A stretch of 7,190 bases of DNA from Bacillota bacterium (lineage in GTDB: Bacteria > Bacillota > Clostridia > Peptostreptococcales > Anaerovoracaceae), in the NCBI GenBank assembly GCA_022706625.1, contig JAKJCD010000094.1, positions 1 through 7,190 on the forward strand, in the 5' to 3' direction. The notes under the pieces were generated by a model. That model was given only the letters and a program-made list of their open reading frames with translations, did not search any database and was not told the origin of the DNA. The translations under genes and the position numbers were made by a program. This document shows positions 1-6,564 of the stretch, piece after piece (the stretch's first letter is position 1; each line of letters begins with the position of its first letter).

Positions 1-1
1 G

Positions 2-1699
2 GAAGGTAACGGAGTCTCCTGCATATCGGGTATTACTGACAGCAGATCGGCAGCTGTTTCGGGGATAATTGCAGAAGGGAGAAAAGGCCAGCTACTTATT
101 ATCACATCTTCCCATGCAAGGGCAGAGAAGCTTGCTGAGGATTTGTCTTTATTTACGAAGAAAAATATATTTGTCCTGCCGGAGGAAGCCCCGATCCGCA
201 TCAATTTTGAGGCAAAGAGCCAGGATGTGCTTATGGAACGGCTTGCTGCCATGTCGGCTCTGGCTTCCGGCAAGGATTGTGTCGTAATCGCTTCTGTACT
301 GAGCTCACTGAAAACACTGGCGCCTATAAGTGTTTTTTTGGAGAACACTTTTCTTCTGAAACGAGGGGATGAAGTTGATTTTGAGCTTCTGAAGAGGCAG
401 TTGTCCCATATGGGCTATGAAAGGGTCGGGACAGTTGAGGCTAAAGGACAATATGTCATTCGGGGCGGCATTCTGGATATCTTTCCGCCGAATCGGACTC
501 ATCCCTGCCGGGTGGAATTTTTCGATGTTGAGGTAGACTCCATCCGATTTTTTGATTTGTCTACTCAGCGGTCAATAGGAGAAATGCAATCTATCGAAGT
601 TTATCCGGCTCAGCTGATAGTCCGAACGGATGATCTCTTTGAACAGGCCGCTGCCAGGATCAGAGAGGCATATCAGAGTTTTTCAAAGAAGCTTCCCGTC
701 CAAAAAAAAGAGAGGCTTCTTTCCCGGCTCGATCATATAGTTTTAAGTCTTGAAACAGCAACAAACCTCCAGCTCCTGGAAAATCACATCCACTATCTTT
801 ACGATGAAAAAAGCTTCCTGTGGGACTATATGAAGGATGGAAGTCCGGTCATCGTGGATGATCCCGATCGGGTCGGAGAGGCGATCGAACTGGCGACAAC
901 GGAGTATCTGGAGGATTTCAAGAATCTGTTGGACAGCGGGGAGACGATCTCTGATGATTATAAAAATTTTTCAGGCGCAGATGAGTTTCTAAGCATATAT
1001 CGGGGACGGCCTGCCTTCGTTTTTACTCCTTTCCCAAAGCAGCCGAAAGGGATCGACACATTTAAGGCTCTGATTTCGATCATATCAAAGCAGGCGGCGA
1101 TTTTTAACGGAAGGATGGATTTCCTTGAATCGGAACTGCACCGCTTTGCTAAACTTAAATATAAAATCTATATAATATGCTCTACCGCCGATAAGGCGGA
1201 AAACATGAGAGACTTTATTGGTCGTTGTGGATTGGACGGGCAGGCGGATGTTTCAACGGGCACGCTTTCCGGAGGTATGGAGTTTCCGCAGGAAAAGATT
1301 CTGATCCTTTGCGACAAGGACATCTTCGCAACGGTAAAGCAGAAGAGGGTTGGAAGGGAGTCCGGTGCACACCGGGGAATAAAGGCCTTTTCGGATATCC
1401 GGAAAGGAGACTATGTAGTACATGAAAACCACGGGATTGGAAAGTTCCTGGGTATGGCCCAGCTGGATATACAGGGCATAAAAAAGGATTATTTGAAGAT
1501 CAAATATGCCGGAGAAGATATGCTGTATATTCCGGTAGAGCAGATGGATATAATTCAAAAGTATATAGGTTCCGAGGGCACCGCTCCAAAAGTAAATAAG
1601 CTTTCGGGCGGGGAGGGAAGAAAACCAAGCTTCGGGCAAAACAGGCTGTGCAGGAAATGGCCGGTGAGCTGCTTGCTCTTTCAGCCACCCGTCAGGTAG
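2..1699 (+). CDS. mfd: Transcription-repair coupling factor Mfd, N-terminal part (5'-partial, frameshifted)
   Basis: Mfd binds RNA polymerase stalled at DNA lesions, dislodges it by ATP-driven translocation, and recruits UvrA for nucleotide excision repair in the cytoplasm. This frame is open from base 2 with no start codon in view. By comparison with Bacillus Mfd, roughly 30 N-terminal residues lie upstream. Visible in order are the UvrB-like module (VSGITDSR-type opening, then RGGILDIF from Arg154, nt 461, followed by RVEFFD), a variable middle region, and the CarD-like RNA-polymerase-interacting domain (KGDYVVHENHGIGKFLG, about residues 465-525). The Arg residues of RGG and RVEFF and the following Phe align, from memory of the E. 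coli protein, with the UvrA-contact surface. After LSGGE (ending at 1615) homology stops abruptly. The remaining 28 codons to the TAG at 1697 are out-of-frame nonsense. The motor half continues in another frame. Identification is secure; whether the break is real is not. Confidence 0.93.
   Translation, partial: EGNGVSCISGITDSRSAAVSGIIAEGRKGQLLIITSSHARAEKLAEDLSLFTKKNIFVLPEEAPIRINFEAKSQDVLMERLAAMSALASGKDCVVIASVLSSLKTLAPISVFLENTFLLKRGDEVDFELLKRQLSHMGYERVGTVEAKGQYVIRGGILDIFPPNRTHPCRVEFFDVEVDSIRFFDLSTQRSIGEMQSIEVYPAQLIVRTDDLFEQAAARIREAYQSFSKKLPVQKKERLLSRLDHIVLSLETATNLQLLENHIHYLYDEKSFLWDYMKDGSPVIVDDPDRVGEAIELATTEYLEDFKNLLDSGETISDDYKNFSGADEFLSIYRGRPAFVFTPFPKQPKGIDTFKALISIISKQAAIFNGRMDFLESELHRFAKLKYKIYIICSTADKAENMRDFIGRCGLDGQADVSTGTLSGGMEFPQEKILILCDKDIFATVKQKRVGRESGAHRGIKAFSDIRKGDYVVHENHGIGKFLGMAQLDIQGIKKDYLKIKYAGEDMLYIPVEQMDIIQKYIGSEGTAPKVNKLSGGEGRKPSFGQNRLCRKWPVSCLLFQPPVR
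1613..1620 (+). other. Frameshift point in mfd: one base missing from a Trp codon
   Basis: Upstream the mfd frame reads ...K-L-S-G-G-E, ending with gag at 1613-1615. Downstream homology resumes in another frame with aag-aaa-acc-aag (K-K-T-K) from 1618. Only gg (1616-1617) lies between. Family members have Trp here (for example GGSEW in Bacillus, GGDAW in E. coli, from memory), so inserting one T before 1616 restores GGEWKKTKLRAKQ and a single open frame from 2 to 3390, 1129 codons in the window. The context is a purine-rich run (gggcggggagggaagaaaa), where sequencing or assembly indels are common. A true mutation cannot be excluded from the sequence. Confidence 0.88.
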
Positions 1700-3390
1700 A
1701 GAAAGGTTATGCTTTTTCCGAAGATAATCTATGGCAGAGAGAATTCGAGGCACTATTTCCTTATGAAGAAACGCCGGACCAACTGCGCTCCGCCCGGGAA
1801 ATAAAAAAAGACATGGAAAAGTCTGTCCCGATGGACCGGCTGCTTTGCGGAGATGTTGGCTACGGGAAAACCGAGGTGGCGGCAAGAGCAGTATTCAAAT
1901 GTGCAGCGGACGGCAAGCAGGCGGCTGTGCTTGTGCCTACGACCCTTCTGGCAAATCAGCATTATTATACTTTTAAAGAACGCTTTGAAACATTCCCGTT
2001 CATGGTAGAGGTGCTGTCCAGGTTCAGGACGGATGCCGAGCAAACTGAGATACTGCGCAAGGTTAAGAAAGGAGAAATAGATGTGCTTATCGGCACTCAC
2101 CGGCTCCTTTCAAAGGATGTTGCATTTAAAGATCTGGGACTTTTAGTCATCGATGAGGAGCAGCATTTCGGTGTCCAACATAAAGAGGCTATAAAACAGC
2201 TTCGCAAGAATGTAGATGTACTGACGCTGTCCGCCACACCGATACCGAGGACGCTGCATATGTCCCTGTCCGGGATCCGGGATATGAGCCTTATTTTCGA
2301 GCCCCCGGAAGAACGCTATCCGGTACAGACCTATGTGACCGAGCAGGATGACGGGATACTGAAAGAGGCCATTGAACGCGAGCTTGACCGCAGCGGGCAG
2401 GTTTATGTGGTCTACAACAGGGTTCGGGGGATCCATAAAATAGCCGCCCATATCCGGGAGCTTGTGCCCAGGGCATCGATTGCCGCAGCCCACGGCCAAA
2501 TGGATGAAAAGCAGCTTGAGGACATCATGCTTAAGTTCATAGACAGCAGGTATAACGTCCTGGTTTCCACCACCATTATAGAGTCAGGACTCGATATTCC
2601 CAACGTGAACACTATTATTATTTTGGATGCGGACAGGCTGGGGCTGTCGCAGCTTTACCAGCTCCGAGGAAGAGTTGGCCGTTCTAACAGGATGGCATAT
2701 GCCTATCTTATGTACCAAAAAAATAAGGTGCTTTCGGAGCAGGCGGAAAAGCGACTCAGAGCCATTCGCGAATTCACAGAATTCGGGGCGGGATTCCAAA
2801 TCGCTATGAGAGACCTGGAGATACGCGGTGCGGGAAACCTCCTTGGGACCGAGCAGCACGGCCACATGCTGATGATTGGCTACGAGCTGTACTGTAAACT
2901 TCTTGAAGATGCTGTAAGAGAACTCTCGGGCAGCGGAACAGCACTTCATGACAGTATCGAGACCAGCATCGAGCTTCCTTTTGAGGCTCATATCCCGGGT
3001 GAGTATATCCCGGATGAATTGGTTAAGCTCCAAATGTACAAGAAAATTGCTTCTATCCGCGATGATTCAGATAAAAGCGAGATCATTGACGAGCTTTTAG
3101 ACCGGTTTGGAGAAATACCGAAGGAGACCCTCAACTTGATCGAAATCGCCCGAATCAAAGCATTGGCGGAAAGAAGCGGTATTTCCAGAGTACGCCATAC
3201 ACAGGGAAAGCTGTTGTTTGACTTTTACAAAGCAGAAAGCCTGGACCCTCAAAAGATAGCTTTTGCCGCTTCCGAATACGGAATGAACCTTTTCGTCCAT
3301 GGGGGGCAAAGGCCTTATATCAGTCTCAACCCACAAGGCAATGATCGCTTAAGCGAAGCGGTCAGGTTTTTGACAAAGCTGGCGCAATAG
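1648..3390 (+). CDS. mfd: Transcription-repair coupling factor Mfd, C-terminal motor part (frameshifted)
   Basis: This is the superfamily 2 DNA translocase half of Mfd. Homology in this frame begins at 1618. GTG 1648 is only the first possible start, has no ribosome binding site, and lies inside the relay helix (AKQAVQEMAGELLAL), so it is probably not a true start. Counting from it, the visible motifs are Walker A GDVGYGKT (68-75), Walker B DEEQ (169-172, followed by HFG), motif III SATPIPRT (195-202), VSTTIIESG (306-314) and QLRGRVGR (338-345). The RecG-like TRG translocation motif follows (EFGAGFQIAMRDLEIRGAGNLLG, about 375-400). The C-terminal Mfd domain with the YIPDE...MYKKIASI and LLDRFGEIP signatures then runs to the TAG at 3388. 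All catalytic motifs look intact. Joined to the upstream part with one added base, the protein has normal Mfd length. Confidence 0.93.
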   Translation: MQEMAGELLALSATRQVEKGYAFSEDNLWQREFEALFPYEETPDQLRSAREIKKDMEKSVPMDRLLCGDVGYGKTEVAARAVFKCAADGKQAAVLVPTTLLANQHYYTFKERFETFPFMVEVLSRFRTDAEQTEILRKVKKGEIDVLIGTHRLLSKDVAFKDLGLLVIDEEQHFGVQHKEAIKQLRKNVDVLTLSATPIPRTLHMSLSGIRDMSLIFEPPEERYPVQTYVTEQDDGILKEAIERELDRSGQVYVVYNRVRGIHKIAAHIRELVPRASIAAAHGQMDEKQLEDIMLKFIDSRYNVLVSTTIIESGLDIPNVNTIIILDADRLGLSQLYQLRGRVGRSNRMAYAYLMYQKNKVLSEQAEKRLRAIREFTEFGAGFQIAMRDLEIRGAGNLLGTEQHGHMLMIGYELYCKLLEDAVRELSGSGTALHDSIETSIELPFEAHIPGEYIPDELVKLQMYKKIASIRDDSDKSEIIDELLDRFGEIPKETLNLIEIARIKALAERSGISRVRHTQGKLLFDFYKAESLDPQKIAFAASEYGMNLFVHGGQRPYISLNPQGNDRLSEAVRFLTKLAQ

Positions 3391-3398
3391 CATATAAT
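3370..3398 (+). promoter_or_regulatory. Consensus sigma-A promoter for the prsA-like gene
   Basis: TTGACA at 3370-3375 and TATAAT at 3393-3398 are separated by exactly 17 bp, a perfect match to the housekeeping promoter consensus. The -35 lies in the last codons of mfd and the spacer contains the mfd stop codon. Transcription should begin near 3404-3406, giving an untranslated leader of about 100 nt before the ATG at 3505. This implies that prsA can be transcribed strongly and independently of mfd. No intrinsic terminator separates the two genes, so read-through is also possible. Start-site position is inferred. Confidence 0.8.
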
Positions 3399-3402
3399 CG
3401 GA

Positions 3403-3476
3403 CGGGTAACGCTATTGTTACAGCCTGCCTAGTCCAAAACCGACGGAACGCGGGAGAATACTCAGCCCGTTACCTG
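3403..3476 (+). promoter_or_regulatory. Structured 5' leader of the prsA-like gene (candidate regulatory RNA)
   Basis: CGGGTAACG at 3403-3411 can pair with CGTTACCTG at 3468-3476, giving nine pairs including one G-U. About seven of these lie inside the predicted transcript. The same left arm can instead form a local hairpin: GTAAC 3406-3410 with GTTAC 3417-3421 over a 6-nt loop. Inside the long stem, CCTGC 3424-3428 can pair with GCGGG 3450-3454, capped by GTC 3432-3434 with GAC 3442-3444, and a small GAG-AATA-CUC hairpin follows at 3454-3463 (it shares G3454 with the previous helix). There is no T-run, so this is not a simple terminator. I do not recognise it as a known riboswitch class. Pairing was done by eye, and chance folding is possible. 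Confidence 0.35.
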
Positions 3477-3504
3477 CCAATAATAAATAAGGAGAAGGAC
3501 ACAA

Positions 3505-4446
3505 ATGAACTCAAAAAAGATTTTAATAATTTTTTTGTCCGCAGTTTTGATTTTATCCCTGGCTTCCTGCGGCGGCAAAGGAAAAACATCGCCCGGTGAC
3601 AAGCCTGTGGCGAAGGTCGGCGATATCACCATCACCGAGGACCAATTGGACCAGTACACATATCTTTATTGCTTTCTTCAGGGGATCGATCTCGCCAAAG
3701 CGTCTGAGGAAGATCTTAAGTACATCAAATCCCTGGTTCTTGAAGATTATATCTCCCTCAATATAATAAAATCAGAGTATGGGGACGACCCGGATGCGCT
3801 GCCAGAAGATTATGATGCAGAGGCCGATGAATTTGTTGAAAATGTTGCTAAGCAGGATTCAGCGGCAGCATATATGGAGATGAACAACATCTCCGATGAT
3901 TTTCTCAAAGGGTTTTACATCGATCAATTCTACAGCAAAGCTTTTTTTGAAGATTTGACCGTTTCTATCCCTCAGGCTACAGATAAAGAAGCAAAGGAAT
4001 ACTATGACGAAAACCCGGATCTGTTTGCAATAGATGAGGTGGAGGCGAGCCATATCTTAGTGGAAGACGAGAAGCTTGCCGGCGAAATTCTTGATAAGCT
4101 TAAAGGCGGCGCTGATTTTGCGGAAATGGCAAAGGAACACAGCATCGACGGATCTGCTGCTCAGGGAGGGAGTCTTGGAACTTTCGGGAAAGGCGTTATG
4201 GTGCCTGAATTTGAAAATGCAGCCTTTGCCCTCAAACCCGGGGAGATCAGCGATTTGGTAAAAAGCAAATTTGGTTATCATATCATAAAGGTCACCGGGA
4301 AAAATCAGGGTCGTGAGACCTTTGAGGATGCCAGAGAAAATATAATAGACACTCTCTATGACAAGGCTGTCCGCGAGGCATACAATCAAAAAATGACCGA
4401 GCTGCGAAAGCAGTATGATATCGAATATATGAAAAAAGAAAAATGA
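3505..4446 (+). CDS. prsA: PrsA-like lipoprotein foldase (parvulin peptidyl-prolyl isomerase)
   Basis: A 313-residue protein predicted to be anchored to the outer face of the cytoplasmic membrane, where PrsA-type foldases help newly secreted proteins fold. The N-terminus is a lipoprotein signal: two lysines, a hydrophobic stretch (residues 6-19) and lipobox LASC with Cys22 as the lipidated residue. A SurA-like N-terminal chaperone region follows (VAKVGDITITEDQLDQY, about 36-170, rich in acidic residues). The parvulin rotamase domain is about 178-263, starting EASHILVEDE (His183), through GGSLGTFGKGVMVPEFE, to FGYHIIKV. The ATG start is supported by AAGGAGAAGGA at 3489-3499 and by the signal peptide. 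A consensus promoter and an approximately 100-nt leader precede it. The gene lies between mfd and spoVT, as in many Clostridia. The parvulin lipoprotein assignment is firm; orthology with Bacillus PrsA, as opposed to another parvulin paralogue, is less so. Confidence 0.9.
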   Translation: MNSKKILIIFLSAVLILSLASCGGKGKTSPGDKPVAKVGDITITEDQLDQYTYLYCFLQGIDLAKASEEDLKYIKSLVLEDYISLNIIKSEYGDDPDALPEDYDAEADEFVENVAKQDSAAAYMEMNNISDDFLKGFYIDQFYSKAFFEDLTVSIPQATDKEAKEYYDENPDLFAIDEVEASHILVEDEKLAGEILDKLKGGADFAEMAKEHSIDGSAAQGGSLGTFGKGVMVPEFENAAFALKPGEISDLVKSKFGYHIIKVTGKNQGRETFEDARENIIDTLYDKAVREAYNQKMTELRKQYDIEYMKKEK

Positions 4447-4480
4447 TGCCCGTTTACCTATAAGATAAATAAATAACCTG

Positions 4481-4510
4481 TGAATATTCCTTCGCGATCT
4501 GAAAATAATA
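4481..4510 (+). promoter_or_regulatory. Candidate sigma-G-type promoter upstream of spoVT
   Basis: TGAATA at 4481-4486 matches the -35 recalled for forespore sigma-G promoters. AATAATA at 4504-4510, 17 bp downstream, matches five of seven bases of CATACTA but lacks the leading C that usually matters. Bacillus spoVT is a sigma-G-dependent gene, which makes the site plausible. An alternative is a weak sigma-A site: TAGAAA 4512-4517, 17 bp, TACAAT 4535-4540. Neither is convincing alone. No terminator lies between the prsA-like gene and spoVT, so read-through could also supply expression. Confidence 0.25.
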
Positions 4511-4518
4511 ATAGAAAC

Positions 4519-4537
4519 CGACATATACGACATATAC
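4519..4537 (+). repeat. 9-bp direct tandem repeat upstream of spoVT
   Basis: CGACATATA occurs twice back to back (4519-4527, 4528-4536), followed by one further matching base. It lies 33 bp before the spoVT start codon and just upstream of the TACAAT candidate -10. It could be a protein-binding site, possibly for SpoVT itself or another AbrB-type regulator, but two copies of an AT-rich 9-mer may also be chance. Confidence 0.5.
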
Positions 4538-4569
4538 AATCTAGAAATTCAGAGAGGAAGATCAAAGAT

Positions 4570-5121
4570 ATGAAAGCGACAGGAATCGTAAGAAGGATCG
4601 ATGACTTGGGGCGGGTGGTCATACCGAAAGAGATCAGGCGCACCATGCGGATTAGAGAAGGCGACCCCCTGGAGATCTATACCGACAGGGAAGGGGGAGT
4701 CATTCTGAAGAAATATTCGCCCATCAGCGAACTTAACGAATTCGCCGGGGAGTTCATTGAATCCGCCCACAGCGTTTTAGGGGATTCGGCGGTGGTAACC
4801 GATACGGATCAAGTAGTGGCTGTTTCCGGAGGATCTAAAAGGGAGTACTTAGATAAAAAAATAAGTCCCGAAATCGAAAAGATCATACAAAGTAAAAGCG
4901 TCAGGCTGATATCCGATGCCGATACGGTCCAACCGATTACTAATGAAGAGAACGAGAACCGGGATTATCAATCCCAAGTCATCGTACCCATAGTCTCTCA
5001 GGGAGATCCGATAGGCTCAGTAATTTTCTTCAGCAGGGATCAGGAGCGCAAGCTTGGTGAAATGGAGCTTAAGACAGCAGAAATAGCAGCAAATTTCCTC
5101 GCGAAACAAATGGACAATTAA
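4570..5121 (+). CDS. spoVT: Stage V sporulation protein T (AbrB-family regulator)
   Basis: A 183-residue DNA-binding protein of the SpoVT family (Bacillus SpoVT is of similar length, about 178). It acts in the developing forespore, raising or lowering sigma-G-dependent genes. The N-terminal swapped-hairpin AbrB domain is unmistakable: MKATGIVRRIDDLGRVVIPK, then EIRRTMRIREGDPLEIY (residues 1-50). The rest (about 55-178) fits the GAF-like regulatory domain, with VIVPIVSQGDPIGSVIFFS near its end. The frame stays open upstream to a GTG at 4480, but family proteins begin at this MKATG. A purine-rich AGAGGAAG at 4553-4560 supports ATG 4570, although its spacing is rather long. The gene sits between the foldase gene and a strong terminator. 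SpoVT presence points to an endospore-forming lineage. Its small-molecule ligand, if any, is unknown to me. Confidence 0.96.
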   Translation: MKATGIVRRIDDLGRVVIPKEIRRTMRIREGDPLEIYTDREGGVILKKYSPISELNEFAGEFIESAHSVLGDSAVVTDTDQVVAVSGGSKREYLDKKISPEIEKIIQSKSVRLISDADTVQPITNEENENRDYQSQVIVPIVSQGDPIGSVIFFSRDQERKLGEMELKTAEIAANFLAKQMDN

Positions 5122-5138
5122 TTACATTAAACCACTGC

Positions 5139-5170
5139 AAGACAAGGGACATAGCCCTTGTCTTTTTTTG
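5139..5170 (+). terminator. Intrinsic terminator after spoVT
   Basis: A perfect 10-bp stem, AAGACAAGGG (5139-5148) with CCCTTGTCTT (5155-5164), encloses a 6-nt loop and runs into a T-tract (5163-5169). It begins 17 bp after the spoVT stop codon. It should end the spoVT transcript, and any read-through from prsA, before the amidohydrolase unit. Confidence 0.93.
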
Positions 5171-5219
5171 TTTGATTATATTATGGAGCCGGGGATGTAC
5201 CGAGTCGCTCAAAGCATCG

Positions 5220-5248
5220 TAGATTTTTTTATTATCCTATGCTATAAT
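5220..5248 (+). promoter_or_regulatory. Extended -10 promoter for the amidohydrolase-flippase unit
   Basis: TATAAT at 5243-5248 is preceded by TGC (5240-5242), forming an extended -10 element (TGnTATAAT). The -35 at 17 bp spacing, TAGATT 5220-5225, is weak (three of six), as tolerated by extended -10 promoters. Transcription should start near 5255, only a few bases before the GGAGG ribosome binding site at 5258-5262, so the leader would be very short. It lies downstream of the spoVT terminator, consistent with a new transcription unit. Confidence 0.65.
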
Positions 5249-5271
5249 TTGCCCTACGGAGGTGAGACCCC

Positions 5272-6564
5272 ATGCTTTTTAAAAACATAACCATCCTCAA
5301 TGAGAATCTCGATGTGCAGGAATCCATGTGCGTCGGCATTTCGGATGACAGGATATGCCATATAGGAAACAGCATCCCGAAAGAGGATTACGGGGAGGTT
5401 TATGACGGCAAAGGCAGGCTGCTGATGAGCGGTTTTTTCAATTCCCATGCCCATACGCCTATGACTCTTATGAGGGGATACGGAGAGAACATGGCGCTGC
5501 AGGACTGGCTGAATAAACGCATCTTTCCTTTTGAAGCCCATTTAACGGGAGACGATGTGTATTATGCAACCCTCCTCGGCATTGCGGAATCTCTTCGTTT
5601 CGGCATCGTGTCAACTACCGACATGTATTATTTATGCGATAGAATGGCAGAAGCCTTCTTAGAAAGCGGTGCAAAAGCCAATATCAGCAGAGGTATCGCC
5701 TGCTTTACCGACGATGATCTCAAAGCTCTTCCGGCTTATAAGGAGTCTAAAGAACTGTATGAGCAGTATAATGAAAGCGGAGGGGGCAGGCTCAAGATCG
5801 ACATGAGCCTTCATGCGGAGTATACTTCCACACCGAAAATAACAGCTCAATTAGCAGAGTTCACTAAAAAGTTAGGAGCACAAATGCACGTCCACGTTTC
5901 CGAGACAAAGGAAGAGCACGAGGGCTGTAAGGTGAGACATCAAGGCAAGACCCCCGTAAAGTATCTGTCGGATCTCGGGCTGCTTGACAGTAAAACCACA
6001 GCAGCCCATTGTGTCTACATAGAGGGCGAGGATTTCCATATACTGAAAGAGAAAGGAGTTACCGTGGCCAGCAATCCAATCAGCAATTTGAAACTGGCCA
6101 GCGGTGTCTGCAATGTTCCGGAGCTGTATAAGGAAGGCATTCAAGTAGCTATCGGCACCGACAGCGTTGCCAGTAACAACAGCCTGAATTTTATTGAGGA
6201 AATGAAATTCTTTGGATTGGTACATAAAGAGAAGTTCCGGGACCCCAGGCTTACGACTCCGAAACAGACTCTTTATGCAGCCACAAGAGCCGGCGCGCTT
6301 GGGCAGGGAAGAGCGGATACGGGGACTGTTAAAATGGGCTGTAAGGCGGACCTCATCGCCTTAGATATTTCCGGCCCTAATATGTACCCCGTTCACGATT
6401 TGCTCAATAACCTGGTATATTCCGCTTCGGGCAGCGATGTAGTCCTGACCATGGTTGATGGGAAGGTATTGTACAGAGCCGGAGATTTCCCGACGATAGA
6501 TATGGAAAAAGTGCGCTATGAGACTGAACGCTCTATAAAAAGAATTATCGGAGCTTTAAAATAA
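5272..6564 (+). CDS. Amidohydrolase, MTA/SAH deaminase family (putative nucleoside deaminase)
   Basis: A 430-residue cytoplasmic metal-dependent hydrolase of the ATZ/TRZ branch, closest in pattern to MtaD-type enzymes that deaminate 5'-methylthioadenosine or S-adenosylhomocysteine to the inosyl product. The TIM-barrel metal site is visible: NSHAH (His59, His61), HVHVSET (His208, Glu211), AHC (His246) and GTD (Asp297). Substrate-side residues recalled for the Thermotoga enzyme TM0936 also fit by spacing: Trp79, Glu88, Arg140 and His181. The position expected for a second substrate Arg (about 152) is Ala, so SAH preference is uncertain. Small beta-domain segments flank the barrel (LFKNITILNENLD at the start, KADLIALDISGPN and VLTMVDGKVLYRAGDFP near the end). 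ATG 5272 follows GGAGG by 9 bp and has its own promoter. The stop codon overlaps the next start. Other adenosine, guanine or cytosine-type deaminases are possible. Confidence 0.85.
   Translation: MLFKNITILNENLDVQESMCVGISDDRICHIGNSIPKEDYGEVYDGKGRLLMSGFFNSHAHTPMTLMRGYGENMALQDWLNKRIFPFEAHLTGDDVYYATLLGIAESLRFGIVSTTDMYYLCDRMAEAFLESGAKANISRGIACFTDDDLKALPAYKESKELYEQYNESGGGRLKIDMSLHAEYTSTPKITAQLAEFTKKLGAQMHVHVSETKEEHEGCKVRHQGKTPVKYLSDLGLLDSKTTAAHCVYIEGEDFHILKEKGVTVASNPISNLKLASGVCNVPELYKEGIQVAIGTDSVASNNSLNFIEEMKFFGLVHKEKFRDPRLTTPKQTLYAATRAGALGQGRADTGTVKMGCKADLIALDISGPNMYPVHDLLNNLVYSASGSDVVLTMVDGKVLYRAGDFPTIDMEKVRYETERSIKRIIGALK

Noticed and set aside
1601..1630. Programmed -1 frameshift as the normal way to express Mfd
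   Set aside because: No X-XXY-YYZ heptamer in the upstream frame and no obvious downstream stem-loop. Mfd is not known to use recoding, and loss of one T from a conserved Trp codon explains the break fully.
1253..1885. Long antisense open frame (210 codons) opposite mfd
   Set aside because: It lies wholly opposite conserved Mfd coding sequence and its translation has no recognisable domain. It is a shadow of the real gene.
3391..3480. Intrinsic terminator for mfd
   Set aside because: The inverted repeats there lack a following T-tract and lie downstream of a consensus promoter, so a leader structure is the better reading.
4447..4480. Terminator or additional small gene right after the prsA-like gene
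   Set aside because: Only AT-rich sequence is present, with no hairpin and T-tract and no coding frame with a ribosome binding site.
4480..4569. Extension of spoVT to a GTG start at 4480, adding 30 residues
   Set aside because: The added residues (Asn/Arg-rich) have no family counterpart, SpoVT proteins begin at MKATGIVRRID, and a ribosome binding site precedes 4570.
5221..5230. T-run as a second terminator before the amidohydrolase
   Set aside because: No stable GC-rich stem directly precedes it. It lies in the promoter spacer region.
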